Source: JBBSEX01 sp038239345 (GTDB taxonomy: Bacteria; Acidobacteriota; Terriglobia; Bryobacterales; Bryobacteraceae). Taken from it: a DNA stretch of 64,000 bases. Location of the stretch: positions 77,418-141,417 of the forward strand of contig JBBSEX010000014.1 of assembly GCA_038239345.1 (NCBI GenBank). Direction: 5' to 3'. Under the pieces are notes generated by a model. The model was not told the DNA's origin. It saw nothing but the letters and a program-made list of their open reading frames with translations, and did not search any database. Position 1 is the stretch's first letter, and the number at the start of each line of letters is the position of its first letter. The position numbers and the translations under genes are program-made. Shown here piece after piece: positions 8,499 through 15,898 of the stretch.

Positions 8499-9980
8499 GT
8501 GATCGATACACGCAGCTTGGTCCGAGCTTTTTTGCCGCTGGCGATCTTGTTGCTGGCCTCTTGTAGCGTAGGCCCCAAGTATCACCGGCCATCGGCAACC
8601 GTGCCCGCCGCTTTCAAGGAGCCGCCGCCGCCGGCGTTCAAGGAACTGCCTGGTTGGAAGCAGGCGCAACCGCAAGACACGGTGCTGCGCGGTAAGTGGT
8701 GGGAAATCTTTTGCGATCCTCAACTGAATGCCCTGGAAGAGCAGGTCAACATATCGAACCAGACAATCGCTCAGAACGAAGCGCAATTTCGGGCGGCGCG
8801 CGCGGCGATCCGGATAGCTCGCGCCGACTTGTTTCCAACAGTGACAGGCGGTGCTTCCGTGAGCGGAGCCCGGGGTGCGGCTACTCGAGCGGGCATTGGG
8901 GGATCATCCGCGGGGGCCATCATTCAGGCTCCTGTATTCAGTGCTAGCTGGGAGCCGGATATCTGGGGAAGGATTCGCAAGAACATCGAACTGAATACCG
9001 AAAACACGCAGGCCGTGGCCGCCGATCTGGAAGGCGTGAAGCTCAGCATTCATGCCGAAGTCGCGAGCGATTATTTCAGTCTGCATGGGCTTGATGGGGA
9101 GAAGCAGCTATTGGACGACACCGTAGCGGCCTATGAAAAGGCGCTGCAGTTGACCCGAAACCGATATGACCAAGGTGTTGTTTCACAGCTTGACGTGGTG
9201 CAGGCGCAGACGCTTATCGACAATGCAAAAGTCGCGTCTACGGATATCGGTGTGGGGCGATCGCAGTTAGAACATGCTATCGCTACTTTATTAGGAAAGC
9301 CTCCGGCAGAGTTTTCCATTCCGCCGACGCCGATTAAACAGCAGCCTCCGGTATTTCCCGTCGCGCTGCCGTCCGAACTGCTGGAGCGGCGGCCCGACAT
9401 CGCGGCGGCGGAGAGGCGTACAGCATCGGCGAACGCCCAGATCGGCATCGCCATGGCCGCCTACTATCCGAGTATTACGCTTACCGGATCCTTGGGGCAG
9501 CAAGGCACAAGCCTGCTAAACCTGTTCAACGCCGCAGGCCGATTCTGGTCGGTGGGTCCAGGATTATCGCAGACACTGTTTGATGCCGGACGCCGGCGTG
9601 GAGTGACGGAACAGGCCGAAGCTTCCTACGATGCGCTAGTGGCCGGTTACCGCCAGACGGTTTTAGTGGCATTTCAAGATGTGGAAGATAACTTGGCGGC
9701 ATTGCGGGTCCTGGATGCCGAAACCTCGCAACAGGAAGCGGCGGTTCGCTCCGCGCAGCGCTCCACTGAACTCTCGTTGAATCGATATAAGGGGGGAATC
9801 ACTACGTACCTGGAAGTGATAACCGCCCAGGCATTGGAACTCTCGGCGGAGCGCTCGGCTATTCAATTACTCACTCGTAGAATGACGTTCAGTGTGCAGT
9901 TGGTCCGAGCGCTTGGCGGTGGGTGGGATGCAACGCAACTCCCGTCAGCTTCAGATCTTTATCCCAAAAAGAAAACTTAA
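8499..9980 (+). CDS. Outer-membrane efflux lipoprotein, NodT/OprM family
   Basis: TolC-type channel of a tripartite RND pump, 493 aa. The N-terminal signal ends in a lipobox (LLASCSVGPKYHRP), so the mature protein is lipidated at that Cys; the VGP-Y--P start is a hallmark of NodT-family proteins. Two outer-membrane efflux repeats follow, with NRYDQGVVSQLDVVQAQT in the first and LSLNRYKGGITTYLEVITAQ in the second, which form the helical tunnel. GTG start directly after the STAS-like gene stop, no intergenic base. Last gene of the operon that begins at 405. It meets the convergent DUF4397 gene with a 4-base gap. Confidence 0.92.
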   Translation: MIDTRSLVRAFLPLAILLLASCSVGPKYHRPSATVPAAFKEPPPPAFKELPGWKQAQPQDTVLRGKWWEIFCDPQLNALEEQVNISNQTIAQNEAQFRAARAAIRIARADLFPTVTGGASVSGARGAATRAGIGGSSAGAIIQAPVFSASWEPDIWGRIRKNIELNTENTQAVAADLEGVKLSIHAEVASDYFSLHGLDGEKQLLDDTVAAYEKALQLTRNRYDQGVVSQLDVVQAQTLIDNAKVASTDIGVGRSQLEHAIATLLGKPPAEFSIPPTPIKQQPPVFPVALPSELLERRPDIAAAERRTASANAQIGIAMAAYYPSITLTGSLGQQGTSLLNLFNAAGRFWSVGPGLSQTLFDAGRRRGVTEQAEASYDALVAGYRQTVLVAFQDVEDNLAALRVLDAETSQQEAAVRSAQRSTELSLNRYKGGITTYLEVITAQALELSAERSAIQLLTRRMTFSVQLVRALGGGWDATQLPSASDLYPKKKT

Positions 9981-9984
9981 AGCC

Positions 9985-10752
9985 TCATTGCGGCGGTAGC
10001 AATTGATCTTCAACGTTCAGCGAATCAAGCCGGCCTTGCTTGTCACCCATGACCAGAATCGTGTAGAAACGTCCTGCAGCAAGCTCGACATCTTTTGTCT
10101 TCAGAACAATGCTCTTATTATCCTTGCGGTGCACTTCCATGTGCACCATCGTTGGATCCACTTCTTTGTAAGCCGAAGCGCTAGCCATGGCGATTCCGAA
10201 GAATAGTTTGTTCTCGCCCTGAAACACATCGACATCGCCCACGTTCGTCGGCACCGCGTTAATCACACGGATCTTGGCCTTGCCTGCCGCGGGTGCGGTC
10301 AGATCGTCACTTAGTTTGGCGAGCGTATGTTTTCCATCCTGATCCGTCATGGACAGAACCGTATAGTGTTTCCCGGCGGAGAGACCTTCACTATCTTTTG
10401 CCGCGACGGCAGCCGCCCCGTCTCCGCCAAGCCCCAGCTTGAACTCGTGGCGTTCAGCCGGAACCGGAAGATAAGGCGTTACGGTTTTAAACGCGACGTC
10501 GGAAAAGATTTTCAAATCGCCGAAATACAGGGCGCTCGATCCAGTTGCGGGGTCGGCCTGGGCAAAGCGAACCAGAGCATTTTTCCACTGCTTGGCCTGT
10601 GCGCCCGATTCCGCCCCAGATGTCTTCCCATCGGGTGTAGTCGTCAGGGTCGCCTGGCTGGTAGTCTTGTTTGTTGTACCACAGCCTACCGCCAACATCG
10701 CGACTCCAAACGTCACGCCAAGACCTCGATACATTCTCTTATTCTTCTCCAT
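9985..10752 (-). CDS. DUF4397-domain lipoprotein
   Basis: Secreted 255-aa protein. The signal ends in a lipobox-like AVGCG, giving a predicted lipoprotein, followed by a T/S/K-rich linker to about residue 50. The rest shows the repeated pattern of DUF4397 proteins: VRFAQADP..., a KIRVINAVP...GDVDVF module, then a second strand-rich part with YTVLSMTD and YTILVMGD. The family has a transthyretin-like beta-sandwich and no known catalytic role. Its Shine-Dalgarno sequence GAGGAG lies 4 bases before the ATG and inside a predicted hairpin (see 10757-10776). It stands alone between two convergent or divergent neighbours. Confidence 0.8.
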   Translation of the reverse strand: MEKNKRMYRGLGVTFGVAMLAVGCGTTNKTTSQATLTTTPDGKTSGAESGAQAKQWKNALVRFAQADPATGSSALYFGDLKIFSDVAFKTVTPYLPVPAERHEFKLGLGGDGAAAVAAKDSEGLSAGKHYTVLSMTDQDGKHTLAKLSDDLTAPAAGKAKIRVINAVPTNVGDVDVFQGENKLFFGIAMASASAYKEVDPTMVHMEVHRKDNKSIVLKTKDVELAAGRFYTILVMGDKQGRLDSLNVEDQLLPPQ

Positions 10753-10756
10753 ATGA

Positions 10757-10776
10757 CTCCTCGCTGATAAGAGGAG
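10757..10776 (-). promoter_or_regulatory. Hairpin that would sequester the ribosome binding site of the DUF4397 gene
   Basis: On the minus strand CTCCTC-TTATCAGC-GAGGAG forms a 6-bp perfect stem with an 8-base loop. The 3' arm GAGGAG is the Shine-Dalgarno sequence, 4 bases before the ATG at 10752. Folding would mask the ribosome binding site, as in simple translational switches or RNA thermometers. The structure is seen directly; regulatory use is inference. Confidence 0.4.
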
Positions 10777-10854
10777 CGGAATGCGTAATCGGTTACAGCG
10801 TAGCTTTTTGTAACAAAGGCTGTGTGAGAGGGTCTATTGTCGAGGGGTGACGCA

Positions 10855-11085
10855 ATGGCGAACAAGGAAAGCGGAGCTAACTCCACAGATCGCGATTCGG
10901 CGGTTGACCGATGGGAAGAAAAGAACAGCCCGCGCGAACATGATCCGGTGAGTCACAAGCCGGAGCGTGTCCCTTCCGGCTCAGTGCAATCCGATCCAAT
11001 CGCCGAGCAGAATGCTGACTCAGAGGCACATAAGGCGAACAAATCGCCCAAGCGTGCCGCCCCTAAAAAACGGGCTCATTCTTAA
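10855..11085 (+). CDS. Small, highly charged hypothetical protein
   Basis: 76 residues, rich in D, E, K, R, S, N and P, with no hydrophobic segment, no Cys and a single Trp; probably intrinsically disordered. The C-terminus is strongly basic (KSPKRAAPKKRAHS), which could bind nucleic acid. ATG 10855 is chosen over the TTG at 10837 because GAGGGG lies 7-8 bases upstream. No family recognised. The stop codon TAA shares the palindrome TTAA with the stop of the convergent regulator gene. Confidence 0.55.
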   Translation: MANKESGANSTDRDSAVDRWEEKNSPREHDPVSHKPERVPSGSVQSDPIAEQNADSEAHKANKSPKRAAPKKRAHS

Positions 11086-11717
11086 GTTGTCTGGCGGTAG
11101 ATGTCCACGAGGAACAGCACCGCTTCCTCTCGTCCGATGTTAACGATTGCATGGGGAACGTCGGCCCGATAGCTGATGGAATCGCCAGGGCCGAGTTCTT
11201 CGGAATCGCCGCCGGATTCTACCTGTACCCGGCCCGCTTGGATGGTAAGAAACTCCCTGGTGCCGGCGAAATGCGCGGCGCTTCGTAAGACTCCGCGGTG
11301 CTTCAAGCGAACTTGATAAAACTCGACGTCTTTCTCCAGATTGAGCGGCGATAGCGTCCGAATTTGACAGTCCTTCTCAGATCGGTAAATATAAGCCTTA
11401 TCGTTCGCGCGAATCACGTTGAGGCTCGAAGACGCGCCAGGCCGCTCAACCAGTTCTCCAATCGACATTCCGAACGCCCTGGCGATGCCGTGAATTACCT
11501 GCAACGTGGGGTTCACTTCATTACGCTCGATCTGGCTGAGCATCGACCGGCTAACCCCGCACACAGTAGAGAGTGTATCCAGCGACCAGTGCCGTTCGGC
11601 GCGAAGTTTCCGTACCCGTTCAGCGACGTGAGCGGCGATAGACTCCGGCTCAACCGATTCCTTTCGCTTCTTGCCGGGCTCCGGTATACCGGAGGAAAGT
11701 CTTGCATCGTGGAGCAT
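11082..11717 (-). CDS. XRE-family transcriptional regulator with C-terminal cupin domain
   Basis: 211 aa. A basic N-terminal tail of about 25 residues is followed by a helix-turn-helix of the Cro/CI type (about 30-85; LSTVCGVSRSMLSQIERNEVNPT) and a cupin domain (about 130-205; GTREFLTIQAGRVQVE...LGPGDSISYRADVPHAIVN) that usually senses a small ligand. This layout matches SutR/PuuR-like regulators of amino-acid and polyamine use. Divergent from tdh-kbl, with an inverted repeat between them at 11744-11763, so it probably controls that operon and possibly itself. Threonine, glycine or a derivative is a plausible ligand, but this is inference. Confidence 0.88.
   Translation of the reverse strand: MLHDARLSSGIPEPGKKRKESVEPESIAAHVAERVRKLRAERHWSLDTLSTVCGVSRSMLSQIERNEVNPTLQVIHGIARAFGMSIGELVERPGASSSLNVIRANDKAYIYRSEKDCQIRTLSPLNLEKDVEFYQVRLKHRGVLRSAAHFAGTREFLTIQAGRVQVESGGDSEELGPGDSISYRADVPHAIVNIGREEAVLFLVDIYRQTT
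11679..11694. promoter_or_regulatory. Perfect 16-bp palindrome within the regulator's 5' coding end
   Basis: CTCCGGTATACCGGAG reads the same on both strands and lies 23-38 bases inside the XRE-cupin gene. Its core CCGGTA/TACCGG is the same as the arms of the inverted repeat at 11744-11763, so it may be a second operator site. It also codes for amino acids, so chance cannot be excluded. Confidence 0.35.
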
Positions 11718-11743
11718 GATTGCCTATGATGAAAGATCCATCT

Positions 11744-11763
11744 TACCGGATATCTCACCGGTA
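11744..11763. promoter_or_regulatory. Candidate operator between the XRE-cupin gene and tdh
   Basis: Inverted repeat TACCGG-N8-CCGGTA in the 63-base gap between two divergent genes. It ends 17 bases before the tdh ATG, and the tdh Shine-Dalgarno GAGGGGAG follows directly. Position and symmetry fit a binding site for the dimeric regulator encoded next to it; binding itself is inferred. Confidence 0.5.
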
Positions 11764-11780
11764 TAGTAGAGGGGAGTGCG

Positions 11781-12809
11781 ATGAAAGCCCTAGTGAAAAG
11801 CCGCGCGGAACGGGGTCTGTGGCTGGAAGATATCCCGGAGCCCACAATCGGAATTAACGACGTGTCGATCAAAGTCTTGCAAACGGGGATTTGTGGAACG
11901 GATCTTCACATTTATGAATGGGACGATTGGGCCAAGCGCACAATACCCGTTCCCATGGCGATCGGGCATGAGTTTGCCGGCGAAATCGCGGCGGTAGGAT
12001 CGAATGTCGTCGATTTCCATCCAGGCGAGATTGTCAGCGGGGAAGGCCACGTGGTCTGCGGGAGATGCCGTAATTGCCTGGCCGGACGGCGTCATCTCTG
12101 CGCGCATACGCAGGGTGTCGGCGTAAATCGGCCGGGTGCGTTCGCCGAATATGTGGTGCTGCCGATGACAAACATCTGGCGTCACGCGCCGACCGTGCCG
12201 CTGGAAATCGCCGCTATCTTCGATCCTTTCGGCAATGCCGTTCACACGGCGTTATCGTTTCCCGTCCTGGGCGAAGATGTGCTGATTACCGGAGCCGGCC
12301 CCATTGGCTTGATGGCCGCGGCCGTCGCGCGTCATGCCGCCGCCAGAAATATCGTTATCACCGACCTTAATCCAAATCGCCGAGCCTTGGCGGAGAAACT
12401 GGGCGTCACGATGGCGATAGATCCGCGCGAAAAATCTTTGGCTGATGTTCAAAAAGAATTAGGCATGCAGGAAGGGTTCGATGTCGGGCTCGAGATGTCG
12501 GGCAATCCGGCGGCGTTTCGAGACATGATCGCCAACATGAGTCACGGGGGGAAGATCGCGATGCTGGGAATTCCCAATCAGGAAATGGCGATCGAGTGGA
12601 ACCAGGTAATCTTCAATATGCTAACGATTAAGGGGATTTATGGCCGGGAAATGTATGAGACCTGGTACAAGATGACGGTAATGTTGGAGTCCGGTTTGAA
12701 TATCGCTCCCGTTATTACGCACCGCCTGTCGTGGCGTGATTATGAAGAGGGTTTCGCGGCGATGAAGAGCGGCGACTGCGGCAAAGTGATTCTGGACTGG
12801 AGAAATTAA
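11781..12809 (+). CDS. tdh: L-threonine 3-dehydrogenase
   Basis: Zinc- and NAD-dependent medium-chain dehydrogenase that oxidises L-threonine to L-2-amino-3-oxobutanoate. 342 aa, the family length. Catalytic zinc ligands sit in GICGTDLHIYEWD and GHEFAG; the structural zinc site is the four-Cys lobe CGRCRNCLAGRRHLC; the Rossmann motif is GAGPIGLMAA. The ITHRLSWRDYEEGFAAMKSGDCGKV ending is typical of Tdh. GAGGGGAG precedes the ATG. The next gene, kbl, starts 2 bases after the stop and takes the unstable product, so the pair forms the threonine-to-glycine route. Confidence 0.96.
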   Translation: MKALVKSRAERGLWLEDIPEPTIGINDVSIKVLQTGICGTDLHIYEWDDWAKRTIPVPMAIGHEFAGEIAAVGSNVVDFHPGEIVSGEGHVVCGRCRNCLAGRRHLCAHTQGVGVNRPGAFAEYVVLPMTNIWRHAPTVPLEIAAIFDPFGNAVHTALSFPVLGEDVLITGAGPIGLMAAAVARHAAARNIVITDLNPNRRALAEKLGVTMAIDPREKSLADVQKELGMQEGFDVGLEMSGNPAAFRDMIANMSHGGKIAMLGIPNQEMAIEWNQVIFNMLTIKGIYGREMYETWYKMTVMLESGLNIAPVITHRLSWRDYEEGFAAMKSGDCGKVILDWRN

Positions 12810-12811
12810 CT

Positions 12812-13993
12812 ATGTACGGAAGCATTCGCGAACAACTAGCGGTGAAGCTGGATGAAATTCGTAAGGCTGGTCTTTACAAGAATGAACGCGTGATCCATTC
12901 GGCGCAGCAGGCACATATTAAAGTGGCGGGCGGGGCACGCGTACTGAATTTCTGCGCCAACAACTATCTGGGATTATCGAACCATCCGGAAGTTGTTCGC
13001 GCCGCGCAGCAATGCTCCCAGGAGTGGGGATATGGTTTGTCGTCCGTGCGCTTCATTTGTGGCACCCAGACAATACATAAGCAATTGGAAGAACGCCTGA
13101 CCGGGTTTTTGGGTACCGAGGATACGATACTCTATGGCTCCTGCTTCGACGCTAACGGAGGCTTGTTCGAAACGATTCTGGAAGCGGAAGATGCAATCGT
13201 TTCCGATGAACTGAACCACGCCAGCATCATTGACGGCGTGCGCTTGGCGAAGGCGAAACGTTATCGCTATAAGAATGGCGATATGGCCGATCTGAACGCG
13301 AAGCTAACAGAAGCCAAAGCCGAGTCGCGACACGTCCTGATAGCTACCGACGGTGTATTTTCCATGGACGGCTATATCGCCAAGCTGGGCGAGATTTGCG
13401 ATTTGGCCGACAAGCACGGGGCGATGGTTATGGTTGACGATTCCCATGCCGTGGGCTTCCTGGGCGAACACGGACGCGGTACTCCAGAGCATTGCGAAGT
13501 GGAAGGCCGGGTGGACATCATCACGGGGACGCTGGGGAAGGCGTTGGGTGGCGCGAGCGGTGGCTATACCAGTGGCCGCAAAGAAATTATCGATTTACTC
13601 CGGCAGCGGTCGCGGCCATATCTATTTTCCAACTCCCTGGCGCCGCCCATCGTGGGAGCCTCGCTGCGAGTTCTGGAATTGATTGCTGAACTGCCGGAGC
13701 TGAGGAGAACACTTCATGAGAATACTCAATTCTTCCGCCAGCGGATGTCGGCGCTAGGATTTGCGATCCTACCCGGCGAGCATCCAATTGTCCCCATCAT
13801 GATTGGTGACGCCGCTCTGGCGACGCAAATGGTGGATGCGATGTTGGCCAAGGGCGTTTACGTTGTGGGATTTTCTTATCCCGTCGTGCCCCATGGCAAG
13901 GCTCGGATAAGGGTACAAATCTCGGCTGGGCATAGCAGGCAGGACTTGGAAGAAGCGACTACGCGGTTTGAAGAAGTCAGGGCTGCGTTATAA
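12812..13993 (+). CDS. kbl: Glycine C-acetyltransferase (2-amino-3-ketobutyrate CoA ligase)
   Basis: PLP enzyme of the alpha-oxoamine synthase family, 393 aa. Splits 2-amino-3-oxobutanoate with CoA into glycine and acetyl-CoA. Visible marks: FCANNYLGLSNHPEV near the N-terminus, MVDDSHAVGFLGEHGRGTPEHC (the Asp that binds the PLP ring nitrogen), and TGTLGKALGGASGGY with the PLP-binding lysine. Follows tdh by 2 bases and is clearly in the same operon. After the stop, 117 bases without a gene lead to the next start; I see no clear terminator there. Confidence 0.96.
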   Translation: MYGSIREQLAVKLDEIRKAGLYKNERVIHSAQQAHIKVAGGARVLNFCANNYLGLSNHPEVVRAAQQCSQEWGYGLSSVRFICGTQTIHKQLEERLTGFLGTEDTILYGSCFDANGGLFETILEAEDAIVSDELNHASIIDGVRLAKAKRYRYKNGDMADLNAKLTEAKAESRHVLIATDGVFSMDGYIAKLGEICDLADKHGAMVMVDDSHAVGFLGEHGRGTPEHCEVEGRVDIITGTLGKALGGASGGYTSGRKEIIDLLRQRSRPYLFSNSLAPPIVGASLRVLELIAELPELRRTLHENTQFFRQRMSALGFAILPGEHPIVPIMIGDAALATQMVDAMLAKGVYVVGFSYPVVPHGKARIRVQISAGHSRQDLEEATTRFEEVRAAL

Positions 13994-14110
13994 ATTGCAG
14001 AGCGCGGACGTAGATCTTATTTAGCAATTTGTATACCAACTTCGAATTGCTATGTTAGAACAACTGCGAAGGGTGCAGCGATTTTAAACGCACTTTAAGG
14101 AAGAGACAAA

Positions 14111-14506
14111 ATGATCACACTTTCGGATGCGAAGAGAGTTATCGCCGCGGCGGAGAAGAAAGCGGCTGAGGCCGGCCAACCGATGAACATCGCCGTAGCG
14201 GATGCGGGTGGGAATCTGGTGGCTCATGTTCGAATGGACAACGCGTGGATGGGCAGCATCGATATTTCCATCAATAAGGCCTGGACCGCTCGCGCTTTTG
14301 ATATCACAACCAAGGATCTTGCGGCCCATAGCCAGTCGGGCGGACAATTCTTTGGAATTCACGCGTCGAATCAGGGACGGGTTATGATTTTCGCCGGCGG
14401 AATCCCATTGAAGCGCGAGGGAAAAGTAGTGGGCGCGATCGGCGTCAGCGGTGGGTCGGGAGATCAGGATCACGCGGTAGCCGAGGCGGGCGCGGCTGCG
14501 TTCTAA
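14111..14506 (+). CDS. GlcG/HbpS-family (heme-binding-like) protein
   Basis: 131 aa, the whole protein is one GlcG/HbpS domain: LSDAKRVIAAAEKKAAEAGQPMNIAVADAGGNLVAHVRMDNA at the start, then KAWTARAF and GGIPLKREGKVVGAIGVSGGSGDQDHAVAEAGAAAF at the end. Members are found beside glycolate or propanediol use genes and, in HbpS of Streptomyces, bind heme; many have no assigned role. AAGGAAGAG is a good ribosome binding site. Only 8 bases separate its stop from the GH5 hydrolase gene, so the two may be co-transcribed, but no functional link is evident. Confidence 0.88.
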   Translation: MITLSDAKRVIAAAEKKAAEAGQPMNIAVADAGGNLVAHVRMDNAWMGSIDISINKAWTARAFDITTKDLAAHSQSGGQFFGIHASNQGRVMIFAGGIPLKREGKVVGAIGVSGGSGDQDHAVAEAGAAAF

Positions 14507-14514
14507 TTGCGACC

Positions 14515-15513
14515 GTGAGCAACGGCGATTTGTCGAATGGCTTGCCTGCCCTCTATACGGCGGGCAACCAGATACGACGGAGCGATACGCATGCGGCCGT
14601 CTTACTGCGAGGCGTAAATCGATCGGGACTTGAATATTCGGAGCTGCCCCGAGCGGGCATTTCGCAGCTTGAAATCCAAGAGATTACCCGGACGTGGCGG
14701 TCGAACATTATCCGCTTGCCCTTCAATCAGGAGTGGGTGTTGCGCGGCTCAGCGTGGTGCCACGCCGACTCATACCTGAACTCGTTAGATCAAGTGATCG
14801 AGTGGGCCTCTGCTGGCGGCGCTTATACCTTGCTCGACCTGCAATGGCTGGATCGGGACACGCCTTATGGTGTGCTTGCGGACGGCTCCGTCAATCACGT
14901 GCCTCCGCTTCCAAATGCCGATTCGATTTCACTTTGGCGTCAGCTCGCCGAACGATATCGCGAAGAACCGGCGGTACTCTTTGATCTGCTGAACGAACCA
15001 CATGATCCCTTAAAGGACGATTCGCAATCTACGTTTGTAATTGGACGGCACGGCGAACCGATAGCCGAAAGCCTGGCGGTGGTTACGGCGGCCGAATGGA
15101 ATCCCTGGGCTGGCCGATTGCTGAATGAAATTCGCGCTATCCATCCTGAGTCGCTCATCTTCATCGGCGGCGTCAATTGGGCATACGACCTTCGCGGAGT
15201 GTTCGTGGAAGCATCCAATGTCGTCTATTCGACTCATGTTTACTCGAATCGAAAACCTTCCAGCTGGGACAGGTATTTCGGAAATCTGGCGAAGTCGCGG
15301 CCGGTGTTTGCGGGCGAATGGGGCGGCGGCGATGATGATCTAGCTTGGGGGCGGCGGCTGGAAACTTATCTTAGCCAACGCAACATCGGTTGGACGGCTT
15401 GGAGTTGGGCGGATAAGCCCCATCTGATAGAACGGGACCAATCGGATTTCACGGCGACGGCTTTCGGCGGTTTAGTCCGCGACGTGCTTATTCGAACTGC
15501 GGCCAGTTCTTAA
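14515..15513 (+). CDS. Glycoside hydrolase family 5 (cellulase-like) protein
   Basis: 332 aa TIM-barrel hydrolase. The two catalytic glutamates of clan GH-A are visible: the acid/base in LLNEPHD (E161) and the nucleophile in FAGEWGG (E268). NIIRLPFNQEW, the YTLLDLQW strand and VVYSTHVYS are other GH5 landmarks. Unlike most GH5 endoglucanases it has no signal peptide from the GTG start at 14515, so it is either cytoplasmic, acting on imported oligosaccharides, or exported another way. The exact substrate (beta-glucan, mannan or other) cannot be told. Convergent with the response regulator; 6 bases apart. Confidence 0.85.
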   Translation: MSNGDLSNGLPALYTAGNQIRRSDTHAAVLLRGVNRSGLEYSELPRAGISQLEIQEITRTWRSNIIRLPFNQEWVLRGSAWCHADSYLNSLDQVIEWASAGGAYTLLDLQWLDRDTPYGVLADGSVNHVPPLPNADSISLWRQLAERYREEPAVLFDLLNEPHDPLKDDSQSTFVIGRHGEPIAESLAVVTAAEWNPWAGRLLNEIRAIHPESLIFIGGVNWAYDLRGVFVEASNVVYSTHVYSNRKPSSWDRYFGNLAKSRPVFAGEWGGGDDDLAWGRRLETYLSQRNIGWTAWSWADKPHLIERDQSDFTATAFGGLVRDVLIRTAASS

Positions 15514-15519
15514 TCGACT

Positions 15520-15897
15520 TTAGACGCTGGCGGAGCGGCTCAATAAAGCTTCGATCTTCGCCACTAGGTTGGCAAATTCGATCGGCTTTGTTTCGTACTC
15601 GTCGCACCCAACCTCGGCCGCTTTTTGCCGATCCGCCGCCATGGCATGCGCGGTCAGCGCGATAATCGGAATCTTCGCGGTGGCCGGATCCTTCTTCAGA
15701 GCCAGAGTCGCATCCCATCCGCTAAGCTTCGGAAGGCTGATATCCATCAGGATCAAATCGGGCGCACTGGAATGCGCGGACGCGATACCTTGCTCTCCGT
15801 CTTCGGCGATCAACACTGTATAACCACGCCGCTCCAGTCTGCGCGATAACATGTCGCGGTTCATTTCGTTATCTTCGACAAGAAGTATTTTCGCCAT
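15520..15897 (-). CDS. Single-domain response regulator (CheY/DivK type)
   Basis: 125 aa, one receiver domain and no output domain. The acidic pair is in LLVEDNEMNRD, the phospho-acceptor Asp in LILMDISLPKLSG, the Thr in PIIALTAHAMAADR and the Lys in YETKPIEF, so all switch residues are present. The frame stays open upstream for another 79 codons, but ATG 15897 is the right start because it gives the exact domain and lies one base after the stop of the upstream kinase. Likely a phosphate acceptor or output relay for the two hybrid kinases encoded upstream. Confidence 0.9.
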   Translation of the reverse strand: MAKILLVEDNEMNRDMLSRRLERRGYTVLIAEDGEQGIASAHSSAPDLILMDISLPKLSGWDATLALKKDPATAKIPIIALTAHAMAADRQKAAEVGCDEYETKPIEFANLVAKIEALLSRSASV

Positions 15898-15898
15898 G

